Notes under the pieces: model-generated | Told to the model about the DNA's origin: nothing | What the model saw: the letters and a program-made list of their open reading frames with translations, nothing else | Database searches by the model: none | Made by a program: the position numbers and the translations under genes | Shown: in pieces, positions 1 through 10,135 of the stretch | Layout of the letters: each line of letters opens with the position of its first letter | Numbering within the stretch: position 1 is the first letter of the stretch | From: Nothophaeocryptopus gaeumannii | Taxonomy: Eukaryota; Ascomycota; Dothideomycetes; Mycosphaerellales; Mycosphaerellaceae | NCBI GenBank assembly: GCA_031771865.1 | Contig: JASISA010000027.1 | Span: 310,001-374,000, forward strand | Direction of reading: 5' to 3' | Length of the DNA: 64,000 bases

Positions 1-1
1 C

Positions 2-409
2 ACACCCATCTACAGCCTCGCGAAAGGCATCCTCAAGAACTCGAACGATCGGACGCGGATACAACTCCTCTGGGGTGTCAATGGTACAAGAGACATCGTC
101 CTCAAGAACGAACTAGAAGAGCTAGAAAAGCAATACCCAGGCAGACTCCAAGTGACATACTGCGTTTCTGGACCTGAGGGAAAGCCTGGAGGTCCCACTT
201 TGGGCAACGAGGGGAAGTACAAGAAAGGGTATATCAACAAGAGCGTGCTGTCAGAAGCTATCAAACGCTGTGAGGCTGGTAGCTTCGGAGACGAGAAGGG
301 AACGAAGGTGTTTCTGTGCGGTCCGCCGGCCATGGAAGATGCCGTGGCTGGCAGGAGCGGTGTCTTGACTGATTTGGGGATTCAAAAGAAGCAGATCCAC
401 AAGTTCTAG
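2..409 (+). CDS. NADH-cytochrome b5 reductase-like protein, C-terminal part (5' end outside window)
   Basis: The reading frame is open from the window edge and ends at a TAG. It encodes the last 135 residues of a ferredoxin-reductase-type FAD/NAD(P)H oxidoreductase. The first residues, T-P-I-Y-S-L, match the end of the GxGITP NADH-binding segment. The motif CGPPAM and the terminal Lys-Phe (IHKF) are hallmarks of the cytochrome b5 reductase family. The family moves electrons from NADH through FAD to cytochrome b5 or a haem partner. Fungal relatives sit on the outer mitochondrial membrane (Mcr1), the ER (Cbr1) or the inner mitochondrial membrane (Cyc2-like). The part visible here does not separate these, because the FAD-binding domain and any membrane anchor lie upstream. 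Confidence 0.85.
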   Translation, partial: TPIYSLAKGILKNSNDRTRIQLLWGVNGTRDIVLKNELEELEKQYPGRLQVTYCVSGPEGKPGGPTLGNEGKYKKGYINKSVLSEAIKRCEAGSFGDEKGTKVFLCGPPAMEDAVAGRSGVLTDLGIQKKQIHKF

Positions 410-1140
410 GCTGTCGCTACAGGCAGTCAGGAGGCATTAAGGTCTGGATCACAGGACATTTCCATCATGAGCTCTCGACTCATTGAGACACCCGGCAAGC
501 TGCAACTCGAATTCAGAGATCACATTTATCTCGGAACGTTTTGGAAGCCAACAGGTGAATGTCCTGCTCAAATGAAGACGAGAGAAACATCGTCGCTCTA
601 TCTTCCTGCGATACTGTTTCTAATAGCATTTCTGCTCTTCACAGCTCAATGCTCTCCAGCAAGCATTGATGGATTGAAGCCGTCCAATCTCATGCCATTC
701 TTTACACAGCACAGTCTCGTTGAAGCGGCAAGTGCTTTGTATTGCCTACCTCTTTGTCCTCTTCCGCAATCCCACGGTCGTCGCACGTAACTCGGCCTTC
801 TTCACAGAAGCACCGTGATGTGACGTCCGGCGGCTGTCAGGAACATCCAGCTGACCCCTCTTATTTGGAAGCTCTCGCCAATCCCACCAAAGCTTTACAG
901 CATTTGAGTTCAACCACTGCATTGCGTACTTCCGCATTCGACTGACAGCTTCCAATGGAGCCCTTCCGGTAACACGGAGCGAGGCGTTCTGGGGCAAGCG
1001 GAAGAAACATGAGCGCGGGGTAGGAGTTGTGAGGTGGGTTGGACCTGATGAGGGTATATACTACTTGAAGGATCCCAGACACTTCTGCAAGCCCCTCTGG
1101 TCCTTTCCATACAGGCCACAAAGAAAGAAATTCAGCCAAA
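410..1140. other. intergenic, promoter region of the GST fusion gene
   Basis: No convincing coding sequence. A 107-codon open frame near 467-790 has no recognisable domain. A TATATA hexamer at 1055-1060, about 80 bp before the next start codon, is a possible core promoter element. Confidence 0.5.
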
Positions 1141-2610
1141 ATGGTGCTCCAAGTCTATCTCGATCCATGCACGGTCAACAGCCGCAAGGTTCTTGCTGGC
1201 CTTGACCTTATGGACGTCAAGTACGACTTCCACTTCATCGACTACTTCAAGGGCGAGCAGAAGAGCGAGGCCTTTGTCAAGATCAATCCACACGCCACTG
1301 TGCCAGCAGCGACCGACGGCGACCTCACCATTACTGAGTCCAATGCCATCCTCATGTACGCCGCCGATGTGGCTGGCAAGGACGAGAACTACCCCAAAGA
1401 CCTGAAGGCTCGCGCTGACGCCAACCGCTGGCTTCTCTGGGAAGCATCTGTTTGGTTTGGCACAAACTATGTTTACCTCGTAGAAAACGTAGTGAAGCCC
1501 CTCCTCGGCGCCGAACCAGACGCCTCCATCCTCCAAGCCGAACAACCCAAATGGCTCAAAGCCGCCAAAACCCTCGACACCCGTCTCGGCGAGACAGGCA
1601 AATGGGTCCTCCCCGGAAACTCCCCCACAATCGTCGACATCGCCATCGCCTCCGCAACCCACCTGCACGCCGCCCAGAAAATCCCCTTGGACCAGACTCC
1701 CGACATCAAACGTTGGATCGCCGATGTCGAGAAACTACCTGCGTGGCAGAAGACCCAAGGTGCTGTTGATAAGGCTCTCCTCCCAAATAGGGCCGGAGGG
1801 CAAGAGGTTCGTGCCGAGTTCAATTACACCAAAGATCTCGGAGATAAACTTACTGAGCTCTACTTCTATGAAGACCCACAAGGCGTAGACATCCACGAGC
1901 CCGGCGACGATCCGCAAACCATGTCTGTCAAATCAGGGTGGGGGAAAGAATGGGATGTCGACAAGAATGGGTTTGCGTTGAAGGATTTCAAGCCGGGGTA
2001 TGAGGGGTCTTGGGAGGATGATGAGGCAGTGAGGAGGAAGTTTTATCCGGAGGTTGTGGAGTTTTTGAAAAAGGAGTTGGGGGCGAAGAGGGTTTTGGTT
2101 TTTGATCATACGATTCGGACGAGGAAGAATGCGGAGAAGAAGTTGACGCAGGAGACGAATACTTCTCAGAGGGCTCCTGTGAGACTTGTTCACTGTGACT
2201 ATACGGCTCAGTCTGCTCCTGTAAGAGTGAAGCAGTTGTTGCCGGAAGAAGCAGACAACCTTCTTGCGAGACGGACGGCTTTCATTAATGTCTGGAAACC
2301 ACTCAACAAAGTCGAAGAGAACCCGCTGGCTATGTGTGATGTTGCGAGTGCGCCTCCTGAGGATTTCTTCAAGCTTTTTTTGAGATACCGAGACCGCACT
2401 GGCGAGAACTACGTGATGCGACATGATGGCCGCCATCAATGGATCTACTTCCCGGATATGGAGAAGGATCAAAGCATCCTGCTGAAGACTTACGATTCGG
2501 ATACCGACCGAGCCCAGTTTGTTGGACATACTGCTTTCGATGATCCGACGAGCAAGAAGGACGCTCCTTGTAGGGAAAGCTGTGAAATTCGGACAATTTG
2601 TTTCTTCTGA
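1141..2610 (+). CDS. glutathione S-transferase fused to an AsaB/GA4-desaturase-like oxygenase domain
   Basis: One uninterrupted 489-residue frame joins two domains. Residues 1 to about 215 form a GST: a thioredoxin-fold half with the cis-proline region HATVPA and the TITESNAI segment that binds glutathione, then an all-helical half with a late D-I-A-I-A motif. From about 222 to the end is a domain of the family that holds gibberellin GA4 desaturase, the aspergillic-acid enzyme AsaB and CmcJ-like proteins. Conserved stretches include VLVFDHTIR, FINVWKPL, YRDRTGENY, HTAFDDP and PCRES. A putative iron-binding set is visible: H351 and D353 (HxD), H463, and R484 as a possible oxoacid contact. The join between domains has no stop, frameshift or splice signal. 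The GST half may deliver or activate a substrate for the oxygenase half (inference). No cluster partner is next to it. Confidence 0.8.
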   Translation: MVLQVYLDPCTVNSRKVLAGLDLMDVKYDFHFIDYFKGEQKSEAFVKINPHATVPAATDGDLTITESNAILMYAADVAGKDENYPKDLKARADANRWLLWEASVWFGTNYVYLVENVVKPLLGAEPDASILQAEQPKWLKAAKTLDTRLGETGKWVLPGNSPTIVDIAIASATHLHAAQKIPLDQTPDIKRWIADVEKLPAWQKTQGAVDKALLPNRAGGQEVRAEFNYTKDLGDKLTELYFYEDPQGVDIHEPGDDPQTMSVKSGWGKEWDVDKNGFALKDFKPGYEGSWEDDEAVRRKFYPEVVEFLKKELGAKRVLVFDHTIRTRKNAEKKLTQETNTSQRAPVRLVHCDYTAQSAPVRVKQLLPEEADNLLARRTAFINVWKPLNKVEENPLAMCDVASAPPEDFFKLFLRYRDRTGENYVMRHDGRHQWIYFPDMEKDQSILLKTYDSDTDRAQFVGHTAFDDPTSKKDAPCRESCEIRTICFF

Positions 2611-2751
2611 GCGCTTGATATCATTGGGTTGATCATGGATGCGTTATCAGCGCGATTTCCTTTGCCAACATGATGTACATAGTCGACTATCATCCCAGAA
2701 ACTCCTTTCCTTGTCCACCTCAACCCATCCGTAATGCCTCTCCTATTTCAA

Positions 2752-3798
2752 CTATTTCAACGCCTCCTCATCAAAGTAACTCGAATACGCATTCAGCGCC
2801 GGCTGTCCTCCAAGATGCACGTACAACACATTGCTTCCCTTCTTCGTAGCCCCCTCCTTGACCAATTGAATCATCCCCGCCATACTCTTCCCCTCATAAA
2901 CCGGATCCGTAATCAAAGCATCAGTCCTCGCCGCAACCTTCATGGCCTCAATCGTACTTGGCCCAGGGATCCCATATATCCCCTCGTGGAATCTCTCATC
3001 CAGCACAATCGCTTCATCCGGAACCTCCAAGCCCGGATCGAGGAGTTTGGCTGTATTGCGGGCTATACGAGCGACTTGGGCTTTCGTTTCGGCAGGCTTT
3101 CCCGAAGCATCGATACCGATAACTTTTCGGCCGCGACCTTCTGCTACTGCACCGACGATGAGACCGGCGTGGGAGGAGCCGGTGACGGAGCAGACGATCA
3201 ATGTATCGAAGAATACACCTAAAGAGTTTTCTTGCTCTGCGAGTTCGACGACGAAATTCGTGAACCCCAGACCTCCTAATTCATGATCTGATGCACCAGC
3301 AGGAACGTAGTAGGGTTTTCCACCTGCAGATTCGATTTCTTTGAAAGCTTTCTGCGTGGCGGTTTTATGCCCGATGTGGAAACCTTCTTGGTTGAGGCGT
3401 ACGTTGCCGCCCATGAGTCTGGAAAGGAGGATGTTTCCAGTTTTGTCGTAGAGAGGAGGATCGATAGGAACCCATTTCTCCTGGACCGTGACTGCCTTGA
3501 GTCCAGAAGCTGTGGCTACAGCAGTCACTGCGCGGGTGTGGTTTGATTGGACGCCTCCGACGGAGACGAGATGGGTGGAATTCTTCGCCTTCGCATCGGC
3601 TACTAGATACTCCAGTTTGCGGACTTTGTTCCCTCCGTACGCGAGACCGGAGTTGCAGTCATCGCGTTTGGCGTAGATTTTGGGGCCGTTGCCGAGTTCT
3701 TGGGTGAGGCGGGGGAGGAATTGGATTGGGGAGGGACCGAAAAGGAAGGATTCTTTGGGGATAGATTTCAATTTCTGGAGGTATTTTGGTTCGGCCAT
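2752..3798 (-). CDS. 1-aminocyclopropane-1-carboxylate (ACC) deaminase
   Basis: This 348-residue pyridoxal-phosphate enzyme of the tryptophan-synthase-beta fold opens ACC, the ethylene precursor, to 2-oxobutyrate and ammonia. K58 in GGNKVRKLEYL is the PLP-binding lysine, and VGGVQSNHTR is the signature that follows it. Two residues that separate ACC deaminase from D-cysteine desulfhydrase are of the deaminase type: Glu in YEGKSM and Leu in VHLGG. Length agrees with bacterial ACC deaminases (about 338). The frame extends 11 codons upstream to 3831, but the Met at 3798 (MAEPKYL) fits the family N-terminus better. It converges on the GST fusion gene with about 140 bp between them. In plant-associated fungi the enzyme can lower host ethylene (family knowledge). 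Confidence 0.9.
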   Translation of the reverse strand: MAEPKYLQKLKSIPKESFLFGPSPIQFLPRLTQELGNGPKIYAKRDDCNSGLAYGGNKVRKLEYLVADAKAKNSTHLVSVGGVQSNHTRAVTAVATASGLKAVTVQEKWVPIDPPLYDKTGNILLSRLMGGNVRLNQEGFHIGHKTATQKAFKEIESAGGKPYYVPAGASDHELGGLGFTNFVVELAEQENSLGVFFDTLIVCSVTGSSHAGLIVGAVAEGRGRKVIGIDASGKPAETKAQVARIARNTAKLLDPGLEVPDEAIVLDERFHEGIYGIPGPSTIEAMKVAARTDALITDPVYEGKSMAGMIQLVKEGATKKGSNVLYVHLGGQPALNAYSSYFDEEALK

Positions 3799-4377
3799 TG
3801 TGATTATAGAATCGTTTCGTGCAGCGAGCACTTGTTGTTATTGGTTTTCCAGGGAGACAAGGCTTAGGTTATTGGAAGGGGATGCCGTAGAATGGATGCT
3901 GTGCTTTGTAACTCTTCTTTTACAAAAGGGCATTGGATCTGAGGAAGTTAGGGCGTAGTAGTATTTCTGTTCTGACTGTGTACCGAATGTCGGACCGGAT
4001 GAAGTTCGGATGTGATGGCAGATGTAGGCCCGCAGCTGGCCTATCGTGCAGAAAGTGGATTTTATTGGATTGAATGGTGACTAAGAGTGCGCCGATGAAA
4101 AGTATTCAGTAGATGGACTTACGATTCTTTGAGAGGCAGAGGATCAATATTGGTATATGTATCTGGCGAAGAATGCGCACAAGACGGATCTCAACCGTGT
4201 ACAGGCGTAACTTGCAGAATTGAAGCAGATCGCAGCATGCGACAATCTTCGGGATCTTCTCCACCGTGGAGTACCACATGTTGAATGAACGTAATGCTGG
4301 TAGTTGCTTGCATTCCTTTCTACTTGACTCTCGTACAGCTTCCAGTCGTAGTCATTTCCAAGTAAGTAAAAGCTTGT
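3799..4377. other. intergenic region
   Basis: About 580 bp upstream of the ACC deaminase and downstream of the cysteine-rich gene. I see no coding or repeat signal. Confidence 0.4.
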
Positions 4378-4914
4378 CTAAACTGGAGTAGCAAAAGCTT
4401 TGCAAGCAGTCACAGTCGTCTTGGCAGTATCTGTTGGACAAACACAGATCCCAACACCCTGAGGAGGAATTGTCTCCAAGGCACATCCATTGCAGTTGAT
4501 TTCCTTCGTGATGGTCGTTTCGTACTTCACACCACAATCGCCGCATGGCGAGCCGGACTTTGTGATTGTGGACGTGCATGGCGGCTCAGTCGTTCTCGGC
4601 TCCAAGATGACTGACGTTGTCAGAGACGGCGTAACGCTTGCAGCACACCAAGTAACAGTGGTGGTGAAGGCCAGGTCGGTAGTCTTGGAGGATGGGCAGA
4701 GCATCTTGCATGAAGGGCCTTCGGTGTGAGTTGGCGAGCAGCCTTTGCAATCAAGATAGGTGGTCGCGCTATGGCCGGCATATGGTGGGCAGCAGTTATT
4801 AAACCGTATGATAGTCGTGGTGCATGTCGGGGCTGGTATCGAGATGGTAGTGAGGCCTTGAGCAGATGCAATGCCAGCCACTGCGGCAATGAAAGTGATG
4901 GTTGTTGAACGCAT
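4378..4914 (-). CDS. cysteine- and threonine-rich secreted protein (candidate effector or wall protein)
   Basis: The frame encodes 178 residues from the Met at 4914. The open frame reaches 4950, but this Met is followed by a classic signal peptide: a short polar start, a hydrophobic core TFIAAVAGIA and a cleavage site after SAQ. The mature part has 16 cysteines, many as CxxC-type pairs (CKGC, CGDC, CNGC, CVC) or CC, and is rich in Thr and Ser. It has no transmembrane tail. I recognise no named family. The repeated motif of a Thr-rich stretch followed by a CxxC pair suggests two or three related sub-modules. A role at the cell surface or in host interaction is inference. No introns are needed. 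Confidence 0.6.
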   Translation of the reverse strand: MRSTTITFIAAVAGIASAQGLTTISIPAPTCTTTIIRFNNCCPPYAGHSATTYLDCKGCSPTHTEGPSCKMLCPSSKTTDLAFTTTVTWCAASVTPSLTTSVILEPRTTEPPCTSTITKSGSPCGDCGVKYETTITKEINCNGCALETIPPQGVGICVCPTDTAKTTVTACKAFATPV

Positions 4915-6056
4915 GTTGGTCGAGGCTCGTCGTGGCCTGATGAGTAGCAAGTTGGGTGATGTCCCGGCTATCGTGCTTGTTGATGATCTGAGAGTAACTA
5001 ACAGTCGTCAGTCTTTTATCCTCATTTTCTGTAGCACAGGATTATCAGCTCCCGTTTGATCAAAGCGACTCCATTCCTCAGCCGTTTCTTGGGCGTCTTG
5101 GCGATACAACCCATTACCGCTTTGAGGTCCTTTTCTCGTATTTGGTGCGACATCGCGGTCTCAACTTGCGAATGCGACTCCGATACTCTCACGGCGTCAC
5201 CAAGACTATGTTCTCGTTGATGCTACGCTGCACCTCAGTATCTTCCAAACTGTGCCTTGAGCTCTGGGAGCAGCCAAAACATGCAGTCTGCACCCAGAGG
5301 CTCGTCTGCTTGGAAGCGGTGTTAAACGTGAGGAAAGATTGCCCGTACTGGCAGGAAGGAGCAAAAAGCTTTCTTGAGTTTCTTAGTGCGAGCAGGAAGC
5401 AGCCAACCTCCAACTGAATCGAGGGCCCTGCAAGCTCTACGCCTCGCCGCTAGGGCGCAGTATTATGCACGTGGAAGTCTTATACTGAGGTCTCCCAGTT
5501 CTTCATGTGCCAGACTCCCCATTTGGCCAACGATGCGGTCCAGGATTTGCTTGTGATTGAGGCCCTATGATGTCCTGTAGCTACTCAACGCTTCAAGATG
5601 TCTTTGGCCTCTTCGAGAGATTGACGAAGCCCCAGGTCATGTCAGCTCATGCGTATGTGGCTTCGATGTTCCCAAAAGGATATCTTTAAGCACTTGGCAG
5701 TCCCGTAATTCTGAGTTGCGAGAACCATGGAAGCCAATATGGCCCCCTTGAAAGTCGTGCAGGAAGGACCTGTGCTGGCTGGGCGCTCATGTCGTCGCCG
5801 ATGGCCAAGAATGTGAGATGGTCACTGGTGCCTTGGCAATATCATATGCATACGAGGACGGATGGCAGGCTCGAAGCGAAAGTGAATGTTGATGGAAAGG
5901 AGAGGGCGTCGTCAAGATCGTGAAAGTCATCCAAATGGAGGAATATATCAGCACGGACCACAATCTACGCCGAGGCCAACCTCACATACCTACCCTCTAT
6001 GCCCACCGCACCTCAACCAAGCGCTCCACCATCTACCGGACCATGGCCGCTCTTTA
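4915..6056. other. intergenic region between divergent genes
   Basis: About 1.1 kb separating the secreted-protein gene (minus) and GPI2 (plus). It likely holds both promoters. No conserved coding signal seen. The open frame continuing upstream of GPI2 to 5886 is low-complexity and may be 5' leader. Confidence 0.4.
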
Positions 6057-7532
6057 ATGTCTCTAACACAACCCATTCACTCCTCCCGCGCCAGCAGCAT
6101 ATCTCTCAAGTCCACCACAGGCTCGCGCCGCCGCAGCGAACAGCACTTGCGCCCCGAAGATGCCTATCACTCCCCGCCCCGCCGCAACGACACCATCACA
6201 GCACATACCTCCACCTCCCAGCTGAACATCTCTCGTCAGCGCTCCTCACGCGAAAAGCGACGAGGACGAAGCTCTTCCCGACGACGCGCAGCAGCCGGAA
6301 TACCCAAGACACCCACAAATGGACAGTGGAAGAAGCTATTATGGGTGAAGCAAGCGTACCCGGACAATTATACCGACGAGACCACTTTTCTCGATCATCT
6401 ACAGAGGAATCCTCGGCTAAGACCCTATGAGTTCTGGCCGCTCGTAGCAGACTCCACCATTATCGTGCAGCATGTATGCTCAGTGGTGATATTCGTAAGC
6501 TGCTTTGTGGGGATTTTCCAGGAGAGGGTTAGTCCACAGACGGTGGTGAGCTGGGCTACGATTTGCACGGTCGCGGGATGGATTTTTAGGGATTATTGGC
6601 AGAGTCGGAGGGAGGATGGAGGGAGTTTAGGAGAAGAGGGTGAGGGGAGCGGTGGAGTGACAGAGCAGGATACAACGAGTTCGGGAGGGAGTGCGGAACC
6701 TGAGGCTGGTTTTGGGATGCCGTTCAAGGAGCTGCCAAGTATGCCACTAGGATTAGCTATGAGTGGGAACGCAGCACCACTTGTGAGTGGAAATGTTCTT
6801 CCCAACGCTGGTCGGACTTCGCAACCACATTCCCGCACCCCATCAACAAACTCCGCCGCCGCGAGCAGCGTCGCCTCACCGATCCTAGCAGGCGAGGCTC
6901 TGCAGAACATCCCACCCTGGCCCTCCAACAAAGGCCCCTTTCTCACACCAAGGATGCGCGAACGCCTCACAACAGCAAAGTCCTCGATCCTAATCTATTG
7001 TTCTCTCCTCGGCCTTTCTCCCATCCTCAAATCCCTCACTCTTTCGACCTCAAGCGACAGCATCTGGGCGCTCTCATCCTGGCTGATGATCCTTAACATC
7101 CTCACGTTCGACTACGGCGCCGGTCCTGAATCGAAGTTTCCCGCCTCACTCTCCACCAACGCTGCGCTCATGAGTTCCACCGTACTCGCTTCGCGCCTAC
7201 CAGATACAACACACGTCTTCAGCCTCACGCTCTTCAGCATCGAAGTCTTCGGTCTCTTCCCGGTGTTTCGTCGACACCTGCGGCATTACAGCTGGACCGG
7301 GCACGTCTGGCTCACCGTCACACTCGTAACAATAGCGAGCGGAAGTTTGAGCATGGTGATATCTGGCGGTGGATGGGGCTTCGGGATCTTGGGTGTTGTG
7401 TTGGGATGGATGATCACAGCGCTGAGTATGGGCATGACGAGTTGGTGGCTGATTGGGCTGCAGAGGTATAAGAATGAGATCCATGGGCCTTGGGACCCGG
7501 CCAGACCGGTCATTAGGAGGACTTGGCAATGA
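6057..7532 (+). CDS. GPI2: GPI-GlcNAc transferase subunit GPI2 (PIG-C homologue)
   Basis: Subunit of the ER-membrane complex that makes GlcNAc-phosphatidylinositol, the first step of GPI-anchor synthesis. The core of the family is unmistakable: WKKLLWVKQAYPDNYTDET, then FLDHLQRNPRLRPYEFWPL, ADSTIIVQHVCSVVIFV, IYCSLLGLSPILKSLT and STSSDSIW. Several hydrophobic helices follow, as expected for this multi-span protein. The N-terminus is a Ser/Arg-rich region (SSRRRAAAG) and a Gly/Ser-rich loop at about residues 185-260 splits the first membrane pair from the rest. I chose the Met at 6057 (491 residues). Earlier Mets at 5886 and 5892 are in frame, so the start is uncertain. No intron is required. 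Confidence 0.85.
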   Translation: MSLTQPIHSSRASSISLKSTTGSRRRSEQHLRPEDAYHSPPRRNDTITAHTSTSQLNISRQRSSREKRRGRSSSRRRAAAGIPKTPTNGQWKKLLWVKQAYPDNYTDETTFLDHLQRNPRLRPYEFWPLVADSTIIVQHVCSVVIFVSCFVGIFQERVSPQTVVSWATICTVAGWIFRDYWQSRREDGGSLGEEGEGSGGVTEQDTTSSGGSAEPEAGFGMPFKELPSMPLGLAMSGNAAPLVSGNVLPNAGRTSQPHSRTPSTNSAAASSVASPILAGEALQNIPPWPSNKGPFLTPRMRERLTTAKSSILIYCSLLGLSPILKSLTLSTSSDSIWALSSWLMILNILTFDYGAGPESKFPASLSTNAALMSSTVLASRLPDTTHVFSLTLFSIEVFGLFPVFRRHLRHYSWTGHVWLTVTLVTIASGSLSMVISGGGWGFGILGVVLGWMITALSMGMTSWWLIGLQRYKNEIHGPWDPARPVIRRTWQ

Positions 7533-8480
7533 ATGAAACGAATTTACGCTTCTCGATGCGAGACCACTCAAGATCATCTCACAACTTCCGACCGTTTTAT
7601 GGACATCTAGTGACGATCTAAGCGACGTAGCCACCGACAATATCAAGAAGATGGAATGAAAAGTGCGTTCTCGTCACCCACAGACTTCAGCAATCAATTG
7701 GGAGTTTCACCAAAACGAGCTCCAAAACCACAGAGTCAACACATGCCATAGGGTAAGATTGAACCCGGCGGCCGACGAGAGCCTTACCTCCGAGAATCGT
7801 GTGTCGGTTGTTGCCACGCCTACTGGGCCAGAGTCACGGGCCCAAAGCGGGTTGTCAATCGCCGTTTGTCGTTGTTTTCAGCATGCGAAGAATGGGCTGG
7901 AGCACCTGCAGTCAATCTCGATGACACCGGCTTGCGCAGACTCTTGGGGACCCGCTTGATGAGCGTTCTGCAATGCAGTCTTTTTGTCATGAGCTTTAGT
8001 CTTCGCGCACGCCATTCTCGCCTTGCGGACCCGGGTTTCTTAGCCTTGGTCTCGATTTGCTGCGCCACTTCCCGACCCTGTGAGCACCTTCTGGAGACTC
8101 AACTAGAGAGACCGTCATAGCCGCTGGATCTGCTGATTCGCTACTCGCGGAACGCTGGCAACTGGACGCGGTCTTTGCACGCAAGCTTCTCAGCCAATTC
8201 GTAGGGGATCAGCGCATTGGAAGAAGATAAGTACTTGTCTTCTACGTTTTCGTAGCGTATGAAGTGCTCACGTTGAATGTTCAGGTCGCCCGAGATTGTG
8301 ACTCTGCTAGAGGCTTACAGAGCTTGCTTTTGTTTGGAGTGCGCTCTGGCATGCTGGCCCTTTTCGACGCTCTCAACCCTTCCGAGGCCCTCGCAATTTT
8401 GACCGGATGCCTACGCTCCTGGCAAAAATGTCGAGAGCCAGCTTTAAGGTAGGCCTATATCTCGGAAGCAGGCATTCGCA
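7533..8480. other. gene-free region leading into the repeat array
   Basis: Only short, unconvincing open frames. Around 8345-8420 there is weak resemblance (tttcgacgctct, then cttccgaggccc) to the repeat unit that follows, so the array may begin here in very decayed form. Confidence 0.35.
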
Positions 8481-8529
8481 GGCTGAGAACGAAATGCCTC
8501 AGTGCCTCGACGTCTTTCCTTGTCTCCAG

Positions 8530-9990
8530 CATTTCTAAATTTGAGGCATTGCTGTTCGATGCTAGAGAATGTGAATTTTCCCAGGAGATTCCTTTAAAGG
8601 TGGGCACGATATGCTTAAGTCTTTCGAGCTCTTCCCCAATTTCAGAACCCCTTCTAGGCTGATGCACTTCCTCTGCGGTGCTTGAGAAGGTCGTAATTCT
8701 ACGGAGACACCTTTAAGTGAAATGATTAAGTCTTCTAGGGTCTCTACTTATATCGAACCCTTCTGAGCCCCAGTAGCTCCTCTCCATTGCTTGAGAAGGT
8801 CGATATTTCGTGGAGGTGCCTCCCAAAAGGGGCTCAAACCGAATAAGTCTTTCAGGCTCTTTCCTCATCTCAAACTCTTCTAAGCCCATGAACTTTCTAC
8901 TCGATGCTTGAGAAAGTCATATCTTCGTGGAGACCTGTCCAGAATAGGGCACAAAGCGATTAAATCCTTCAGGCTCCCTCCCCATCTCAAACTTATCTGG
9001 ACCTATGGACTTCCTACTCGACGCTTCAGTACCTCTTTCATCCATGGAGATACCCCCAGGGAAAAGGGAATAGAATGCCCGAGTCGTCCTGGCTCTCTCT
9101 GCATCTCAGACCTCTCTGAGCCTATGAACTTCCTATTCAATGCTTTAGCACATCTCTCATACCCGGTGATGCTTTCACAAATAGGGCTGAAAATGCCTAA
9201 GTCCTCGCAGTTGTCTCCTCCTCGGAAACCTTTCTTAGCCCATAGACTTCCTACTCGATGCTTCAGTACCTCTCTTATCCCGAGAAAGTGCCCATTGGGG
9301 CCGTTGTCCTCATTAAAATGCCTAGATCTTTCGAAGCTTTTCTCACCATCCCAAACTCTCCTCAGCCCAAGGGCTTCCCGCTCGATGCTTGAGCGTCCCT
9401 CTTGCCCCAAGAGAGCGCTCATCAAGGCGGTTGTCTTAGAGGAAGGTTCTTAAGTCCACCGAACTTCTCTCACCGTCTCAAACTCTTCTAAGCCCATGGA
9501 CTTCCTACTCAATGCTTCAGCACGTCTCTTGCCCCTTGAGAACGCTCATTTTGACGTTTGTCTTCAAAGAAAATATCAAAGTCTGGCGAAGCTCTCTCAA
9601 CATATCAAATTCTTCTGAGCCCAAGGGTTTCCTACTCAATGCTTCAGCCCATCTCGCGTCCCTAGAGAGGGATGATTTTGAGGCTTGTTTTCCCGGAGAA
9701 ATAAGCAATGAGTGTAAAACAAACTTACCAGATCACCATGTGCGGGGCTTATTTACTGCAAGTAAAGAGCGCTTTCCCATTCTCTCTCATCATCATCAAC
9801 GCTTTCGAGGCCCCGGAAGTCCACTCCAGTACTGAAGTGGCTTCTGAACTCCGTGAAGTCCTGTGAAATTTCTGTCAAAGTTGCCAGGTTTTTGGCGAAC
9901 CTGCCGATCTCTGTCTCCCTATCGAACTCTTCTGAGGCCAAGGAGTTCCTACTCAATGCTTCAGTACCTATCGTATTAGTGGAGAGCGTA
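8530..9990. repeat. degenerate tandem repeat array, about 11-12 units of 109-127 bp
   Basis: A recurring block reads, on the plus strand, roughly TCTTCTRAGCCCATGGACTT followed by CCTACTCRATGCTTCAG. The TGCTT core (CGCTT in one unit, TGCTA in the first) recurs at about 8560, 8679, 8788, 8905, 9022, 9141, 9259, 9386, 9513, 9640 and 9957, with a very worn copy near 9800-9825. Spacings are 119, 109, 117, 117, 119, 118, 127, 127 and 127 bp, then 317 bp over the worn copy. Units differ by substitutions and small indels. On the minus strand a unit can be read as about 39 residues of the type EALSRKxxGSEEFxMxRELxRL, but the unit lengths are not multiples of three and stops interrupt it. It is either a decayed repeat-protein gene or a minisatellite-like array. 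Spacing this uniform with no spacers rules out a CRISPR-type array. Confidence 0.8.
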
Positions 9991-10135
9991 CAGGAAATGC
10001 AAGTGAAATCGTCGGACCAACCCATCAATTGCTAGCCTTTTTGGCTCAAGTAAAGCCAGCTACCCTATGGTATCTCGTTATAATCAATTGTTTTGCACTC
10101 CCGGGAATCCGCCCCAATGCCACAGAGTCCTAGCG

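Noticed and set aside
467..790. 107-codon plus-strand frame
   Set aside because: Hydrophobic stretch but no conserved motif and no good start context. Most likely leader or promoter DNA.
7745..7830. minus-strand B-box-like GGGTTCAATCT
   Set aside because: No matching A-box or acceptor stem, so not a tRNA.
8530..9990. CRISPR-like array
   Set aside because: Repeats are long, degenerate and directly adjoining, with no unique spacers, and the genome is eukaryotic.
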